DNA from: Telmatospirillum sp.
GTDB lineage: Bacteria; Pseudomonadota; Alphaproteobacteria; Rhodospirillales; Magnetospirillaceae
Assembly (NCBI GenBank): GCA_009712185.1
Contig: WASQ01000014.1
Location: forward strand, 46,485-99,370
Direction: 5' to 3'
DNA length: 52,886 nucleotides
The translations under genes and the position numbers were made by a program. The notes below the pieces were generated by a model. It ran no database searches, was not told the origin of the DNA, and saw only the letters and a list, made by a program, of their open reading frames with translations. Each line of letters begins with the position of its first letter. Within the stretch, counting starts at the first letter, position 1. Shown one piece after another: positions 16,271 through 26,513 of the stretch.

Positions 16271-17950
16271 TCATCCGCGCTGGCGGATGCCGCCCAGGAA
16301 CTGGGCGACCTCGTCGCGCAATTTGTTGGCGTTCTCCGTCAACCGGCGCGAGGAGGACAGGACCTGGAGCGAGGCCGTACCGGTCGTGGCCGCGGCGTCG
16401 GTCAGTTCGTCGATGGTGCCCGACACCTGGCTGGTTCCGCGGGACGCCTCCTCCACATTGCGGGCGATTTCGCGGGTGGCCGCCCCCTGTTCCTCGATCG
16501 CCGCCGCAATTCCGGACGAGATGTCCTGCACCTTGTCGATGACCGTCGAAATCTCCCGGATGGCGTCGACGGCGCGATGGGTCTCATCCTGGACGGCGGC
16601 GATCTGGCTGCCGATCTCACCGGTCGCCCGCGCGGTCTGATTGGCGAGGTTTTTCACCTCGCCCGCCACCACTGCAAATCCCTTGCCGGCATCGCCGGCG
16701 CGGGCGGCCTCAATGGTGGCGTTCAGGGCCAGCAGATTGGTCTGACTGGCGATATCGTTGATCAGGGCGACAACTTCGCCGATCCGGTCCGCCGCCTCGG
16801 AGAGGCTTTGCATCATATGGTTGGTTTCCAGCGTCTTCTCCGACGCCTCCCGCGAGATGTCCGCGGCTTCCCCGACCTGGCGTCCGATTTCGGAAACCGA
16901 CGTGGCAAGCTGATTGGCCGCCGCCGAAATCGTTTCGACGTTGGCCGACGCCTGATCGGAAATGGTTGCCGCCGACCGTGCCTGTCCGCTCGCCTGCTCG
17001 GCTGCCGCCGACATGCTTTCCGCGGCGCCCTGCATATCGAGGGCCGAGGAGGAGACGATATCCACGACGGCCATCACATCCGCCTCGAAACGGTCGGCGG
17101 TGGCTGTCATGGCCGCGCGATGCTGTTCCTGGGCCTTACGGTCGGCTTCGGCCTGGGTCTCGCGCAGGCTTTCCACTTCGCGCGCATGATCCTTGAAGAT
17201 CTGAACGGCGTGAGCCATGTCGCCGATCTCGTCCCTGTTGCCGACCGCCGGGATCGCGACCGAAAGGTCGCCCCGGGCCAGAGCGGACATGGCCGAGGTC
17301 ATGGCGCGGACCGGACCGGAAATGCTGCGCGAGATCACAATGGACAGGGCGATGCTGACGATGATGCTGATCGCGCCGACGATCAGTTGAGTGTTGATTT
17401 CGCGAGCAATGGCCTCGCCGGTATCCAGGGTCACCTGGGTTTCGGCGGCCCGGTAACTGGCGCTGAGGGTGCCGGCGAGATCCTCGATCGCCTTGGCCTT
17501 TTTCGATGAGTCCGCGATCAGGTCGCCGTTGCCCTGGCGCCCCAGTTCATCGTTTCGCCCTCCGATGGTTCTGAGGCCGGATGCCTCCTGGCGATATTGT
17601 GCCAGACGACGGCCCAGATCATCGACCATGGCCTGCTGGTCGGGACTGAAGGTCTGCGCGCGCAGCGCGGTCTGAAGCTTCTGGGCGGTTTCCATCGCCT
17701 CGCTGGCACGGTCCCAGTGGGACGCGTCACCGGTGGCGAGGGCCGTCCATATCTCCATGCGTCCCTGGAACAGGGTCTTCTCGATGGTCTGGACGACGAC
17801 CTCATCGTCCGTTGTCCGCTTCAGATGACCGAACGACGTCTCCGTCGCCTTGCCGCAATACACGGCGATGGCATTCAGACTGGCGACCATCACGACGAGC
17901 AGGCCGAACGCGGCCATCAGGCGGGTGGTTATATTCATTCGATTGATCAT
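16271..17950 (-). CDS. Methyl-accepting chemotaxis protein
   Basis: A 559-residue inner-membrane chemoreceptor. TM1 is at about 9-31, a helical periplasmic ligand domain at 32-187, TM2 at 188-208, a HAMP domain at about 208-262, and a cytoplasmic signalling coiled coil. The hairpin tip has the conserved [20 protein letters not shown] followed by [15 protein letters not shown], which contacts CheA and CheW. There is no C-terminal receptor pentapeptide for CheR/CheB docking. ATG 17950 follows a GAGG element; the open frame continues 27 bases upstream. No other chemotaxis genes are nearby, so it is an orphan receptor. Confidence 0.95.
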   Translation of the reverse strand: MINRMNITTRLMAAFGLLVVMVASLNAIAVYCGKATETSFGHLKRTTDDEVVVQTIEKTLFQGRMEIWTALATGDASHWDRASEAMETAQKLQTALRAQTFSPDQQAMVDDLGRRLAQYRQEASGLRTIGGRNDELGRQGNGDLIADSSKKAKAIEDLAGTLSASYRAAETQVTLDTGEAIAREINTQLIVGAISIIVSIALSIVISRSISGPVRAMTSAMSALARGDLSVAIPAVGNRDEIGDMAHAVQIFKDHAREVESLRETQAEADRKAQEQHRAAMTATADRFEADVMAVVDIVSSSALDMQGAAESMSAAAEQASGQARSAATISDQASANVETISAAANQLATSVSEIGRQVGEAADISREASEKTLETNHMMQSLSEAADRIGEVVALINDIASQTNLLALNATIEAARAGDAGKGFAVVAGEVKNLANQTARATGEIGSQIAAVQDETHRAVDAIREISTVIDKVQDISSGIAAAIEEQGAATREIARNVEEASRGTSQVSGTIDELTDAAATTGTASLQVLSSSRRLTENANKLRDEVAQFLGGIRQRG

Positions 17951-18384
17951 GAAAGCCTCAAGAGAGTGGAGCGGCACCCGCCACGCGTCCGGCTGTGTCG
18001 GCTCCGGCCATCAGAAGACGCCGGAGGGGACTGTCCGCTTCTGTTTATTGCGCGCCGTCGCTTGAATGTTCAGGCGCTGGAATGCGACGCATTTGTTGGG
18101 AATTCAAATCAAACTGTAAGGGGAGGTGGAAGGCTGTTCAACAAAAATATGATCTTCAATTTACTTAGTAAGGAGAGAGTATGTATCGGCGGAAACAAGC
18201 AGTGCGATTTATAAGAACTGACCTGTAGGTGGTGTTATCAATTTATAAAAATCGCCTTTTGGTTAATATGGCGCCATTCTGAGGTGGACACAGGCGCAGC
18301 CGGCGCCGGTCGAATCCGATCAGCGCCCTGCAATCATCCCGGCGCCGGGGAGCTTTGGAGGGAGGATTCCGATCCCGGACAGGA
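17951..18384. other. AT-rich intergenic region with a possible 15-codon ORF
   Basis: 434 bases between the divergent MCP promoter side and the 3' end of the DUF4175 gene. From about 18090 to 18270 the DNA is markedly AT-richer than the rest of the window. A strong AAGGAGAG precedes ATG 18181, opening a 15-codon frame (MYRRKQAVRFIRTDL, stop at 18226-18228). It may be a tiny gene, a leader peptide or chance. No repeat or insertion-sequence end could be defined. Confidence 0.35.
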
Positions 18385-20901
18385 TCAGAAAAACTGCTTC
18401 AGCAACCGTTGCAAATAGCCCCGTTCCACGTCGGGTCGGTCGGCCTGTCCGGCGCGGCGGCGCAGTTCCATCAGGACATCCCGCGCCTTCTGCTGGTCCG
18501 CCTGGGCCGGGATTTTGACGGAATGGTCGTCGTCCGGATCGGATCCGCCCGGCATCGGACGCCCCAGGGGATCGCGGCCGTTCATCGGGCCGCGACCGAC
18601 GACGCCGGGGCCCATCCGGCGGGACAGGGTTTCCGTCGCGGCGCGGGCACCCTCCTGCAACCGGGTCAGGGCTTCGGTCTGGGCATCGACCGCGTCGTCA
18701 AGATCACCGTTGCGGAGTTGCCGGGTGGCGTCCCCCATGGCCTGGCCGGATTGCCCGAGTGATCGTGGCACGTCCATGTCGAGATCGCCGAGCGACTTCA
18801 TCACCGCGTCCAGACGTCGCCGCAAGGCGTCCTGGCGTTGAACCGTGGCGGCATCTCCCGGCTTCGCATCGCGCCCTTCCCCCTGCCGTCCTTCCCCACC
18901 CGGGCCGGGCGGGGGAAGTTGGGGAACCGGAGGTTGCGCCCGCTGGCTGCGCCGGAAGGTCTCATCAAGAAGCTGCCGCTGGTCCTTGGCGATGTCGTCA
19001 AGGTCCTGCAACGCCTTGCCCGCCTTGCGGGCGGTGGCGTCGGATCCGGACGGCCCGACGCGCAAACCGTCCAGCAATTGCCGCATATCGCCCAACAGAC
19101 GGCGGGCGGCCTCGGTCGATCCGGTTCGCGACAGCTCCCGCATCTGATTCAACATGCCGTCGAGATCCTCGGCGGTGATGCCGTTGCGGTCCGGGTCGAC
19201 GGGGATGGGAGGCACTCCCCTTTCCATGGCCTGCCGCGCCAGGGCGTCCAGATAACGTTCCATGGCCTGCCGCAACTGGTTGGTCAGTTGTTCGATCTCG
19301 GCCTGCGACGCGCCTTCGGCCAGCGCCCGTTCCAGTGCCTCGGCGGCCTCATCGACCGCCCTGCGCGCCGCCGGACGGTCGCCATCCTCGATGCCGAGCG
19401 CGGTTTGCCACAGCATGTCCACGACAGAGGGGACTGCGTTGTCCGACTGATCGCGCGACAGGCGCGAAATGCTGGTGGCCAGGGCCAGGAAGGCGGTCAG
19501 ATTATTGCCGTAGGCCGCCGGTTGCGAGGCAATGGCCGCCAGATTGCGGGCGACGCCCTCCCGGCTGGAGGAGTCCGCGATCAGCCGGTGGCGTTCCACA
19601 ATGACGGCGCGGGCAACCGGATGATGGAATTCCCGTTCCGGCAGGACCATCTGGATGGCCGGACCGGCCGTTTTCAGACCGGCGAGGTTGGTTGCCACCG
19701 GCTCGATGGTGACAGTCATGCCGGCCCAGAGATGGCCGGTCAGGTCGATCCATGCCGACTGGCGCGCTTCTCCGGGATGAGGTCCCGAGGCAGGGAGATC
19801 GATGACCAGCGGTTCTTCCTCAGGCGAGCCGGTGCGGCGGATGACGGCCTCGGTCTTGCTGATGCCATAGTCGTCGCGGCTGATGATCTCGAAGCGGAGC
19901 CGGCCGTCAGCGTCGCTCTCCGGGACGCCGGCGAAGGCGATGGCCGGAGGGGTGGGGTCCTCCAGCGCCACGTCCCACAACGCGAGACGCCTGCGGCCCA
20001 GCCGGATCGACAGGGGGCCGGATCGGGTCAGGGCCGTCTCCAGCCGCTGGCTGCCGACGTCCAGCCGTTCGAAGGGCTGCGACTGGCGGTCCCGGATGAG
20101 CCGAGCCGGTGCCCGCCCGCCTTGAATCACGGCGAGCAGCGTCGTGCCTGCCGGCACTGTCAGCGGGTGTCCGTCGGGTTCGGAGGGCAAAAGCAGGGGG
20201 GGCGCCCCGGTATAGGCGGGAGGCGTGATCCAGACCTGCAGGACGGGGCCGTCCGTACCGCCGGGGAGATGCGGCAGCAAGGCGCGGGCTAAGCGGTCAG
20301 GCGCATCCTGCCAGCCGGCGGCCAGAGCGATGCCCAGCAAGACGACCGGCAGGAAGCGGATCCTGAACGGATCACGCCAGGGAAAACCGATCGCGGGTGG
20401 GCGCACCGACAGGGGACCGATCCCGCCGGCCACGCGGCGGAGCTGCTCTGTCCACAGCGCGCGGGTCGCCGGGTCGCCGGTGCCGGCCGCAAGCCGGTCC
20501 TCCAGCACCTGGAGGGGACGGTGCGTCAGTCCGCTGTCATGCTCCACGCGCCGCGCCGCTGCCGCCCGGTCCGGCCAGCGGAGGACGGCCAGACGGGCGC
20601 AAAGACCGGCCGTGCCGGCGGCGAAAAGGGCGAGAATGCCGGCATGAAGCCATCCCGGCAATCGCGGCAGCAGGTCGGACAGGGCAATGGCGGCAAAGAC
20701 GAGGATCAGCGCGAGGAGGGGCAACAGCCGGGGCCATGCGGTCTCCAGCGTCAGGATCAGGCGGGCCCGCGCCACGATCAGGGCATGGGGCCGGGCCCCC
20801 CGGACCGGCGCCGGTCCGGGGGCACGACCGTGTCCGGAGACGGGGACATCCGTCCCTATCCCGTTTCGTCCGTCCGGTCGGCCGGGCCGTCTTATCGCCA
20901 T
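18385..20901 (-). CDS. DUF4175 / TIGR02302 family membrane protein
   Basis: An 838-residue protein of the alphaproteobacterial TIGR02302 family. Two TM segments near the N-terminus precede DRAAAARRVEHDSGLTHRPL, then another TM, a large predicted periplasmic region with beta strands, and a C-terminal half rich in Gln/Arg helices and coiled coils (MRELSRTGSTEAARRLLGDM, LQDLDDIAKDQRQLLDETF). Function is unknown; the repeat-rich helical half looks like a scaffold. ATG 20901 has GGAGG four bases upstream, preferred to a TTG at 20937. It is 42 bases after lysA on the same strand, a conserved neighbour arrangement in this group. Confidence 0.88.
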   Translation of the reverse strand: MAIRRPGRPDGRNGIGTDVPVSGHGRAPGPAPVRGARPHALIVARARLILTLETAWPRLLPLLALILVFAAIALSDLLPRLPGWLHAGILALFAAGTAGLCARLAVLRWPDRAAAARRVEHDSGLTHRPLQVLEDRLAAGTGDPATRALWTEQLRRVAGGIGPLSVRPPAIGFPWRDPFRIRFLPVVLLGIALAAGWQDAPDRLARALLPHLPGGTDGPVLQVWITPPAYTGAPPLLLPSEPDGHPLTVPAGTTLLAVIQGGRAPARLIRDRQSQPFERLDVGSQRLETALTRSGPLSIRLGRRRLALWDVALEDPTPPAIAFAGVPESDADGRLRFEIISRDDYGISKTEAVIRRTGSPEEEPLVIDLPASGPHPGEARQSAWIDLTGHLWAGMTVTIEPVATNLAGLKTAGPAIQMVLPEREFHHPVARAVIVERHRLIADSSSREGVARNLAAIASQPAAYGNNLTAFLALATSISRLSRDQSDNAVPSVVDMLWQTALGIEDGDRPAARRAVDEAAEALERALAEGASQAEIEQLTNQLRQAMERYLDALARQAMERGVPPIPVDPDRNGITAEDLDGMLNQMRELSRTGSTEAARRLLGDMRQLLDGLRVGPSGSDATARKAGKALQDLDDIAKDQRQLLDETFRRSQRAQPPVPQLPPPGPGGEGRQGEGRDAKPGDAATVQRQDALRRRLDAVMKSLGDLDMDVPRSLGQSGQAMGDATRQLRNGDLDDAVDAQTEALTRLQEGARAATETLSRRMGPGVVGRGPMNGRDPLGRPMPGGSDPDDDHSVKIPAQADQQKARDVLMELRRRAGQADRPDVERGYLQRLLKQFF

Positions 20902-20943
20902 CCGTCCTCCAACGCCGGTCGCGGCGTTCGTCGGCAAGTCCCG

Positions 20944-22203
20944 TCAGAGCCAGGCGGGAATCCGGTCCGCACCCAGCATCTCCTCGTAGGTCTGGCGCGG
21001 ACGCACGACGGCGAAGTCGTCCCCCTTCACCAGGACTTCCGGGATCAGCAGGCGCGAATTATAGATCGAGGACATGGCCGCGCCATAGGCCCCCGCGGTG
21101 GCAAAGGCAATCAGGTCACCCCGCCCGAGCGGCGGCAGAGGGCGCTGTTTGGCGAAGGTGTCGGCGCTTTCGCAAATCGGTCCGACCACGTCGACCGGAG
21201 CCAGAGGAGTTCCCGGCGCGGGTTCGGCCACCGGCAGGATCGTGTGGAAAGCGGAGTACATGGCGGGACGGACCAGGTCGTTCATGCCCGCGTCGCAGAT
21301 CACGAAACGGCGGGTCTCTCCCTCCTTCACGTAAATGCCCCGGCTGACCAGGATGCCGGCGTTTCCGCCCAGCATGCGCCCGGGCTCCAGCACCAGCCTG
21401 CCCCCCAGGTCGCCCAGCGTTTCCCGGATGACGCCGGCATAGTCCGCCGGCGTCGGCGGGGGCTGGTCGTCATAGGGAATGCCCAGGCCACCGCCGAGAT
21501 CCAGCCGCCGGACCGAGATTCCCTCGGACCGGAGGGACAGCACCAGATCGCGAAGCCGGCGGAAGGCGTCGGCGAAGGGGGCCAGTTCGGTGAGCTGGGA
21601 TCCGATATGGACCGCGATCGAGGCCAGCTCCAATCCCGGCATTGCGGCGGCGCGGCGCAGAATCTGCGGCGCCCTCGTCCATTCGATGCCGAATTTGTCT
21701 TCCTTGCGTCCCGTGGTGATTTTTTCGTGGGTATGGGCGTCCACATCGGGATTGACCCTGAGCCCGATCGGCGCGCGGACGCCGCGCGCCAGGGCCAGGG
21801 CATTCAACTCTTCCAATTCGGGCTCGGACTCGACATTGATCTCGAGAATGCCGCTGTCCAGCGCGAAGGCCAGTTCATCGGGCGTCTTGCCGACGCCAGA
21901 GAAAACGATCCGGTCCGCAGGGACGCCCGCCGCCAGGGCGCGGCGCAACTCGCCGCCGGACACCACGTCGGCACCGGCGCCGCGGGCGGCCAGCGTCCGG
22001 ATCACGGCCAGGTTGCTGTTGGCCTTGATGGCGTAGCAGATCAGCGCGTCCAGGCCCGAGACGGCATCCTTCAGGACCTGAAAATGGCGTTCCAGGGTTG
22101 CCGTGGAATAGCAGTAGAAAGGCGTGCCGATCGCCTCCGCCACCGCCGGGACCGGGACGGCTTCGGCGTGCAGAATCCCGTTGACATACTGAAAATGGTT
22201 CAT
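20944..22203 (-). CDS. lysA: Diaminopimelate decarboxylase
   Basis: A 419-residue PLP-dependent fold-type III decarboxylase for the last step of lysine synthesis, meso-DAP to L-lysine. The PLP lysine is Lys60 in CYAIKANSN; GADVVSGGEL follows, and the substrate and PLP-phosphate motifs HIGSQ, LDLGGGLGI, EPGRMLGGNAG and GPICESADTF are all present. Length matches LysA. Its ATG overlaps the lptM stop by four bases, so the two are translationally coupled in the argH-lptM-lysA-DUF4175 operon. Confidence 0.97.
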   Translation of the reverse strand: MNHFQYVNGILHAEAVPVPAVAEAIGTPFYCYSTATLERHFQVLKDAVSGLDALICYAIKANSNLAVIRTLAARGAGADVVSGGELRRALAAGVPADRIVFSGVGKTPDELAFALDSGILEINVESEPELEELNALALARGVRAPIGLRVNPDVDAHTHEKITTGRKEDKFGIEWTRAPQILRRAAAMPGLELASIAVHIGSQLTELAPFADAFRRLRDLVLSLRSEGISVRRLDLGGGLGIPYDDQPPPTPADYAGVIRETLGDLGGRLVLEPGRMLGGNAGILVSRGIYVKEGETRRFVICDAGMNDLVRPAMYSAFHTILPVAEPAPGTPLAPVDVVGPICESADTFAKQRPLPPLGRGDLIAFATAGAYGAAMSSIYNSRLLIPEVLVKGDDFAVVRPRQTYEEMLGADRIPAWL

Positions 22204-22598
22204 TGCTGCTCATCCTCGGTATCGGACGGCGACGACGACCGGACCGGCGGCAGGGTCGAGGACGACCCCATGCTCTGCGAGAAGGGATCCGACTGCGAGC
22301 GGACGGTCGTGTTGGGCAGGCTGGACGCGGGCAGCATCTGGGATCCCGGCATCACCCGGGTGGAGGGATCGATATAGCTGCCCTTTTCGGTAAACCGCTC
22401 CTCCAGATCCTTCTGGTCCCATTCGGGCGGCATGGCGCGGCCCTTTTTCTGCTCGACGGTGGCCGGCGTGTCGGCCGGATTGGGATAGATGCGGGGATAG
22501 ACCGAATCCGGGGGCTGCTGGGGGCGGCCGGCCTTGCCGCATCCGGCCAGCGACAAAAGGGCCAGAGCGGCGACGGTGACGGCAAGAGAGCGGCGCAT
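22200..22598 (-). CDS. lptM: LptM-like small lipoprotein
   Basis: A 132-residue lipoprotein with a signal peptide and lipobox LAGC (Cys20), followed by GKAGRPQQPPDS and YPRIYP. The start of the mature part and the position directly upstream of lysA match LptM (YifL), which helps mature the LptD/LptE lipopolysaccharide translocon in the outer membrane. The C-terminal 90 residues are Ser/Pro-rich and longer than in E. coli LptM. It starts 15 bases after argH ends and overlaps lysA. Identity rests on synteny and the N-terminal pattern, since the protein is short and divergent. Confidence 0.72.
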   Translation of the reverse strand: MRRSLAVTVAALALLSLAGCGKAGRPQQPPDSVYPRIYPNPADTPATVEQKKGRAMPPEWDQKDLEERFTEKGSYIDPSTRVMPGSQMLPASSLPNTTVRSQSDPFSQSMGSSSTLPPVRSSSPSDTEDEQQ

Positions 22599-22613
22599 GA
22601 TCGTCGGTCCCCT

Positions 22614-24017
22614 TCAGAGATAGCGCTGCCGGGCCGCTTGAACGGCCTTGGCGACATTGGCGGGCGCGGTGCCGCCGAAGCTCGTCCGGCTGGATGCCGA
22701 CTGCTCGACGCCGAGGACCGAGAAGACGTCCAAAGTGAGGCGGGGGTCGATGGCCTGTAGATCACCTGCCGACAGACCCTCCAGCTCGACGCCCCTTTCC
22801 TCGGCCAGGCGGCCGACCTGACCGGTGATGTGATGGGCCTGACGGAAGGGACCGCCGGCGGCACGGACCAGCCAGTCGGCAATGTCGGTGGCCGTGGTGA
22901 AGCCGGCGCCCGCGGACCGGGCCATGCGGTCGGCGTTGACGGTGAGATCGGAGATCATGCCGGTCATCGCCGCCAGCGACAATTCCAGCGTGTCGGCCGC
23001 TTCGAAAACCGGCTCCTTGTCATCCTGCATGTCCTTGCTGTAGGCCAGCGGAAGCCCTTTCATGACGATCAGCAGGGAATTCAGATTGCCGATCACCCGC
23101 CCCGCCTTGGCCCGGATCAGCTCCGCCGCGTCGGGGTTGCGCTTCTGCGGCATGATGGAGGATCCGGTGGTGAAGGAATCAGACAGGGAGACAAACCGGA
23201 ACTGCGCCGTCGTCCACAGCACCAGTTCTTCGGCCAGCCGGGACAGATGCACCGCCGAAATGGCGGCCACCGACAGGAATTCCAGCGCGAAGTCGCGATC
23301 CGAGACCCCGTCCAGGGAATTGGCGCAGGGGCGGTCGAATCCCAGTTCCAGCGCGGTCTGGTGCCGGTCGATCGGGAAGGATGTGCCCGCCAGCGCCGCC
23401 GATCCCAGCGGACATTCGTTCATGCGGACGCGGGCATCGGCCAGTCGCGACCGGTCGCGGCCGAACATGTCGACATAGGCCAGCAGATGATGGCCGAAGG
23501 TGATCGGCTGTGCCGCCTGCAGATGGGTGAAGCCGGGCATAACCGTGGCGCTGTGCGCCTCGGCCTTGTCGAGCAGAGCCGCCTGCAGATCCTTGAGGGC
23601 CTTTTCCATGCCGTCGATCGTGTCGCGGACCCACAGCCGGAAATCGGTGGCGACCTGATCATTGCGCGAACGGGCGGTGTGAAGGCGGCCGGCAGCCTCG
23701 CCGATCAGCTCGGCAAGACGCGTCTCCACATTCATATGGATGTCCTCAAGCTCGGTCCGGAACACGAACTCGCCGCTCTCGATTTCCTGGCGGATCCTGT
23801 CCAGACCCTGCACTATGGCCCGGCCGTCGGCGTCGGACAGAATCCCCGCCTTGACCAGCATTGCGCAATGCGCCTTGGATCCCCGGATATCCTGGGCATA
23901 AAGTCGCTTGTCGAAATCGATCGAGGCATTGATCCGTTGCATGACGGCGGAGGGACCGCCGGCGAAGCGTCCGCCCCAAATGGTGCTGGCCTTGGCCTGG
24001 TCTGGTGTCTTGGTCAT
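22614..24017 (-). CDS. argH: Argininosuccinate lyase
   Basis: A 467-residue member of the aspartase/fumarase superfamily that splits argininosuccinate to arginine and fumarate. The N-terminal [10 protein letters not shown], the HTARSRNDQ block (about 113-121), the [14 protein letters not shown] region and the superfamily signature [12 protein letters not shown] (285-296) are all intact. It is first in the argH-lptM-lysA-DUF4175 operon, linking arginine and lysine synthesis. Its ATG lies only 24 bases from the start of the divergent tlpA-like gene. Confidence 0.97.
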   Translation of the reverse strand: MTKTPDQAKASTIWGGRFAGGPSAVMQRINASIDFDKRLYAQDIRGSKAHCAMLVKAGILSDADGRAIVQGLDRIRQEIESGEFVFRTELEDIHMNVETRLAELIGEAAGRLHTARSRNDQVATDFRLWVRDTIDGMEKALKDLQAALLDKAEAHSATVMPGFTHLQAAQPITFGHHLLAYVDMFGRDRSRLADARVRMNECPLGSAALAGTSFPIDRHQTALELGFDRPCANSLDGVSDRDFALEFLSVAAISAVHLSRLAEELVLWTTAQFRFVSLSDSFTTGSSIMPQKRNPDAAELIRAKAGRVIGNLNSLLIVMKGLPLAYSKDMQDDKEPVFEAADTLELSLAAMTGMISDLTVNADRMARSAGAGFTTATDIADWLVRAAGGPFRQAHHITGQVGRLAEERGVELEGLSAGDLQAIDPRLTLDVFSVLGVEQSASSRTSFGGTAPANVAKAVQAARQRYL

Positions 24018-24041
24018 CCTTGACTCGTGCAGGTGCAGGAA

Positions 24042-24611
24042 ATGGTTCGTTCGTCTGTGGTCTGGGCGTTGGCGCTCATCGTCGCCGGTCTGATTCCACC
24101 GGGTGGCGCGAAAGGCTCGGAGCCGCGCTTAACCTACATTGTTCCCGCTGCGGCGGAAAGTGATGATGGGGAACCGGAGCGTTTCAAGATTCCCGATCTG
24201 ATCTTCGCCGACGGCAGCGGAATGCCCACCCATCTGGCTCAGTTTTCCGGCCGCGTGGTGATTCTGACCTTCTGGTCCCGGACCTGTGGTCCCTGCCTCA
24301 AAGACCTGATGCTGCTGAACCAGATCCAGGGCCAGTTCGCCAACCTTCCCTTCAGTGTCGTGGCCCTGTCCGAGGACAGCACCGGTTCCATCGGGCAGGT
24401 CAAGGCGTTCCTGTCGAAGCAGAAATACGACTATCTGAAACCCTATGGCGACATCAACAGCGGGCTGGCCCAGGGAATGGGGGTCCGGCAACTGCCCAGC
24501 AGCGTGATCATCGACCGCGAGGGGCGCGTGGCCCAGGTCATCGAGGGCTCCTACCCGTGGGCCAGCACGGAAACCGTCGCCCGGCTGCGCCAGCTCATCG
24601 CGGTGCCCTGA
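24042..24611 (+). CDS. TlpA-like disulfide reductase (periplasmic thioredoxin)
   Basis: A 189-residue protein with an N-terminal signal peptide or anchor (hydrophobic about 5-20) and a thioredoxin fold of the TlpA/ResA type: [22 protein letters not shown] with the redox pair Cys82 and Cys85, then [13 protein letters not shown] with the cis-proline. It would reduce disulfides outside the cytoplasm, for example in cytochrome c or oxidase maturation. ATG 24042 is chosen because the signal sequence starts there; a GTG at 24027 is in frame. It is divergent from argH and convergent with the glycosyltransferase gene. Confidence 0.9.
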   Translation: MVRSSVVWALALIVAGLIPPGGAKGSEPRLTYIVPAAAESDDGEPERFKIPDLIFADGSGMPTHLAQFSGRVVILTFWSRTCGPCLKDLMLLNQIQGQFANLPFSVVALSEDSTGSIGQVKAFLSKQKYDYLKPYGDINSGLAQGMGVRQLPSSVIIDREGRVAQVIEGSYPWASTETVARLRQLIAVP

Positions 24612-24629
24612 GCCGCGCCGCGCTTCGCG

Positions 24630-26255
24630 TCAGGGTTTTCCGTCCAGTTCCCACAGATCCAGGCTGGCCGGACGGCCGCTGGAGTAGTTCAGTCCCTCCT
24701 CCCGGGCGATCAGGCGGGCCTTGCGGCCGGCCGCCGCCAGGGCCGCGTCGAACGACGGCTGTTGCCGGGCCTCGACCACGGCGGCCGCGGCCGGTGGCGA
24801 CAGCAGGAAGCGGGCGGCCCCCTCTCCGTCGGTCAGAAATGTGCCGGTTCCCATCAGGAACACCAGACTGGGTTCGTGAAAGCCGGCCGCCGCGACAGGG
24901 GTTCCGGAGGGCAGTTCGGCGGCGACCCGCTGGCTCAACCACATGCGGTCCATATGGGGCATCAGGGTTTGCAGCGCCAGTCCGTAAGTCAGGATGGCAC
25001 CGGCCAGGGCGGCCTCGACCGCCGGGAAAAACCGTCCGCGCCAGGCCAGCGCCGCCGGCACGACGCCGGCCGCCAGCGCCGCCGCCGCAGGGGGCAGCGA
25101 CAGCCAGGTCAGCCCGTCACCCAGTCGAACGGGCGCCGCGACGAACAGCACCGCGAGCGCGATGCCGACCAGGGCGAACAGGGCGTAAAACGCCTTGGCC
25201 CAGGCCGTCCGGAGACAGGGATCGCCGGCCGCCACGGCCAGCCCGGCCAGCAGGGCCAGCGCCGGATAGGTTGGCAGGACATAATGGGGCAGCTTTGTCG
25301 GCACGGCCTCGAACACGATCCAGGACGGCACGATCCAGGCCAGGCAGAACCGCAGCGCGGCGCCCTCGCGCGCCTTCACGGCGCGGACGAAGCCCGGGAC
25401 CACGAACAGCGAGGCGGGCCACAGGGTTGCGGTCATCAGCAGCAGGTAATAGCCGGGGGGCGCCCCGTGACTTTCCTGGGCGCCCAAAAGCTTGGGCAGA
25501 AGATCGCCCTTGACCGCCTGTCCGACGAACTGCCCCCCGGTCGCGGAGCTGATGGCGGCGACCCAGGGAGCCACCATCGCGGCGACGATGATGATCCCCG
25601 ACAGCGGACGGATGCCCCGCAACCACCCGATCCGGCGGTCCGCGATCCACAGCGCGATGACGGTCAGCAGGCTCACCATCGGAATGATCGGGCCCTTGAT
25701 CAGGATCGCGATCCCCTGGGCGACCCAGAACACCAGAGCGGTTCCCAGTCCGGGGCGTGGCCCGGCGTTTTTTCCGGCCATGTAAAAACGGGCCAGTGCG
25801 CCCTGGGCCGCCACGGCCGCCGCCAGAAGCACGGCATCGGTTTTGGCCTGATGGGCCTCGGAGACCAGCATGAAGGCGCCCGCCAGCAACGCTGCGCCGG
25901 CCAGGGCGGCGGGGCGACCGGTCAGGAACTGTCCGAAATAGAACGTCAGAAGGACGGCGGCCAGGGCGCCCGCCGCCGATGGCAGCCGGTAGGCCCAGAT
26001 CGATTGCTCCGCCCCCAGGAGGCGGGCGGACGCCGCCTGCATCCAATAGATTCCGACGGGTTTTTTGGCCCGTGATTCCTGCTGGAACTGGATCCGGACA
26101 TAGTCGCCGCTTTCCAACATCTGATGCGATGCCTGGGCGAAACGGGATTCGTCCCGGTCGATGGGGGGGACGGCGGCAATGCCGGGCAGGAACAGGAACA
26201 GTCCGAGAAGGATCAGAAGACAATAGGGGCGGAAGCCGCCGGTAAGCCTTTGCAA
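24630..26255 (-). CDS. ArnT-like glycosyltransferase family 39 protein
   Basis: A 541-residue multi-TM (about 11-12 segments) GT-C glycosyltransferase. The first periplasmic loop carries PPIDRDESRFAQAS with the acidic pair Asp35-Glu36, and then KKPVGIYWMQ, both typical of ArnT/PMT enzymes that transfer sugars from polyprenyl-phosphate donors to lipid A or other acceptors. The C-terminal domain is soluble. It stands alone, so donor and acceptor cannot be inferred; aminoarabinose genes are not nearby. The window has waaA and lpxK about 25 kb away, which is not evidence of a link. Confidence 0.9.
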   Translation of the reverse strand: MQRLTGGFRPYCLLILLGLFLFLPGIAAVPPIDRDESRFAQASHQMLESGDYVRIQFQQESRAKKPVGIYWMQAASARLLGAEQSIWAYRLPSAAGALAAVLLTFYFGQFLTGRPAALAGAALLAGAFMLVSEAHQAKTDAVLLAAAVAAQGALARFYMAGKNAGPRPGLGTALVFWVAQGIAILIKGPIIPMVSLLTVIALWIADRRIGWLRGIRPLSGIIIVAAMVAPWVAAISSATGGQFVGQAVKGDLLPKLLGAQESHGAPPGYYLLLMTATLWPASLFVVPGFVRAVKAREGAALRFCLAWIVPSWIVFEAVPTKLPHYVLPTYPALALLAGLAVAAGDPCLRTAWAKAFYALFALVGIALAVLFVAAPVRLGDGLTWLSLPPAAAALAAGVVPAALAWRGRFFPAVEAALAGAILTYGLALQTLMPHMDRMWLSQRVAAELPSGTPVAAAGFHEPSLVFLMGTGTFLTDGEGAARFLLSPPAAAAVVEARQQPSFDAALAAAGRKARLIAREEGLNYSSGRPASLDLWELDGKP

Positions 26256-26381
26256 GAGCGATGTCCTTCAAACCATGACGCGCAAAAGGTCGGGCAGGAC
26301 ACTAGTCTTTCGGTCCCAGGGGTGCAAGCCCGGCCCGTTGGCCGGCCCGCGCAGCGCCCCTCCGAGCCTTGTCATGGTGGC

Positions 26382-26401
26382 TCCGGCGTTCCCGCCGGAG
26401 T
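26382..26401 (+). terminator. Perfect 8-bp GC hairpin between hbd and the ArnT-like gene
   Basis: CTCCGGCG-TTCC-CGCCGGAG forms a perfect stem with a 4-base loop in the gap between two minus-strand genes (26256-26513), about 115 bases beyond the hbd stop. No T-run. It may end the etf-hbd transcript. Nothing else was recognised in the gap. Confidence 0.35.
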
Positions 26402-26513
26402 CTCTCCCCGGTATGAACGGGGCGCCGGGGTCCCGCGCCTCTGAGGACCTGTCGGATCACTGAATTGATCCAAAGGCCCTCAGGGCAATCCCGCTTTCGA
26501 GCCGGTCCGGATT

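Noticed and set aside
18090-18300. AT-rich patch as an insertion-sequence remnant
   Set aside because: No terminal inverted repeats, target duplication or transposase similarity could be found.
21000-24000. Very long plus-strand frames opposite lysA and argH
   Set aside because: They are antisense shadows of strongly conserved enzymes; composition is arginine/glycine/histidine-rich as expected for antisense of high-GC genes.
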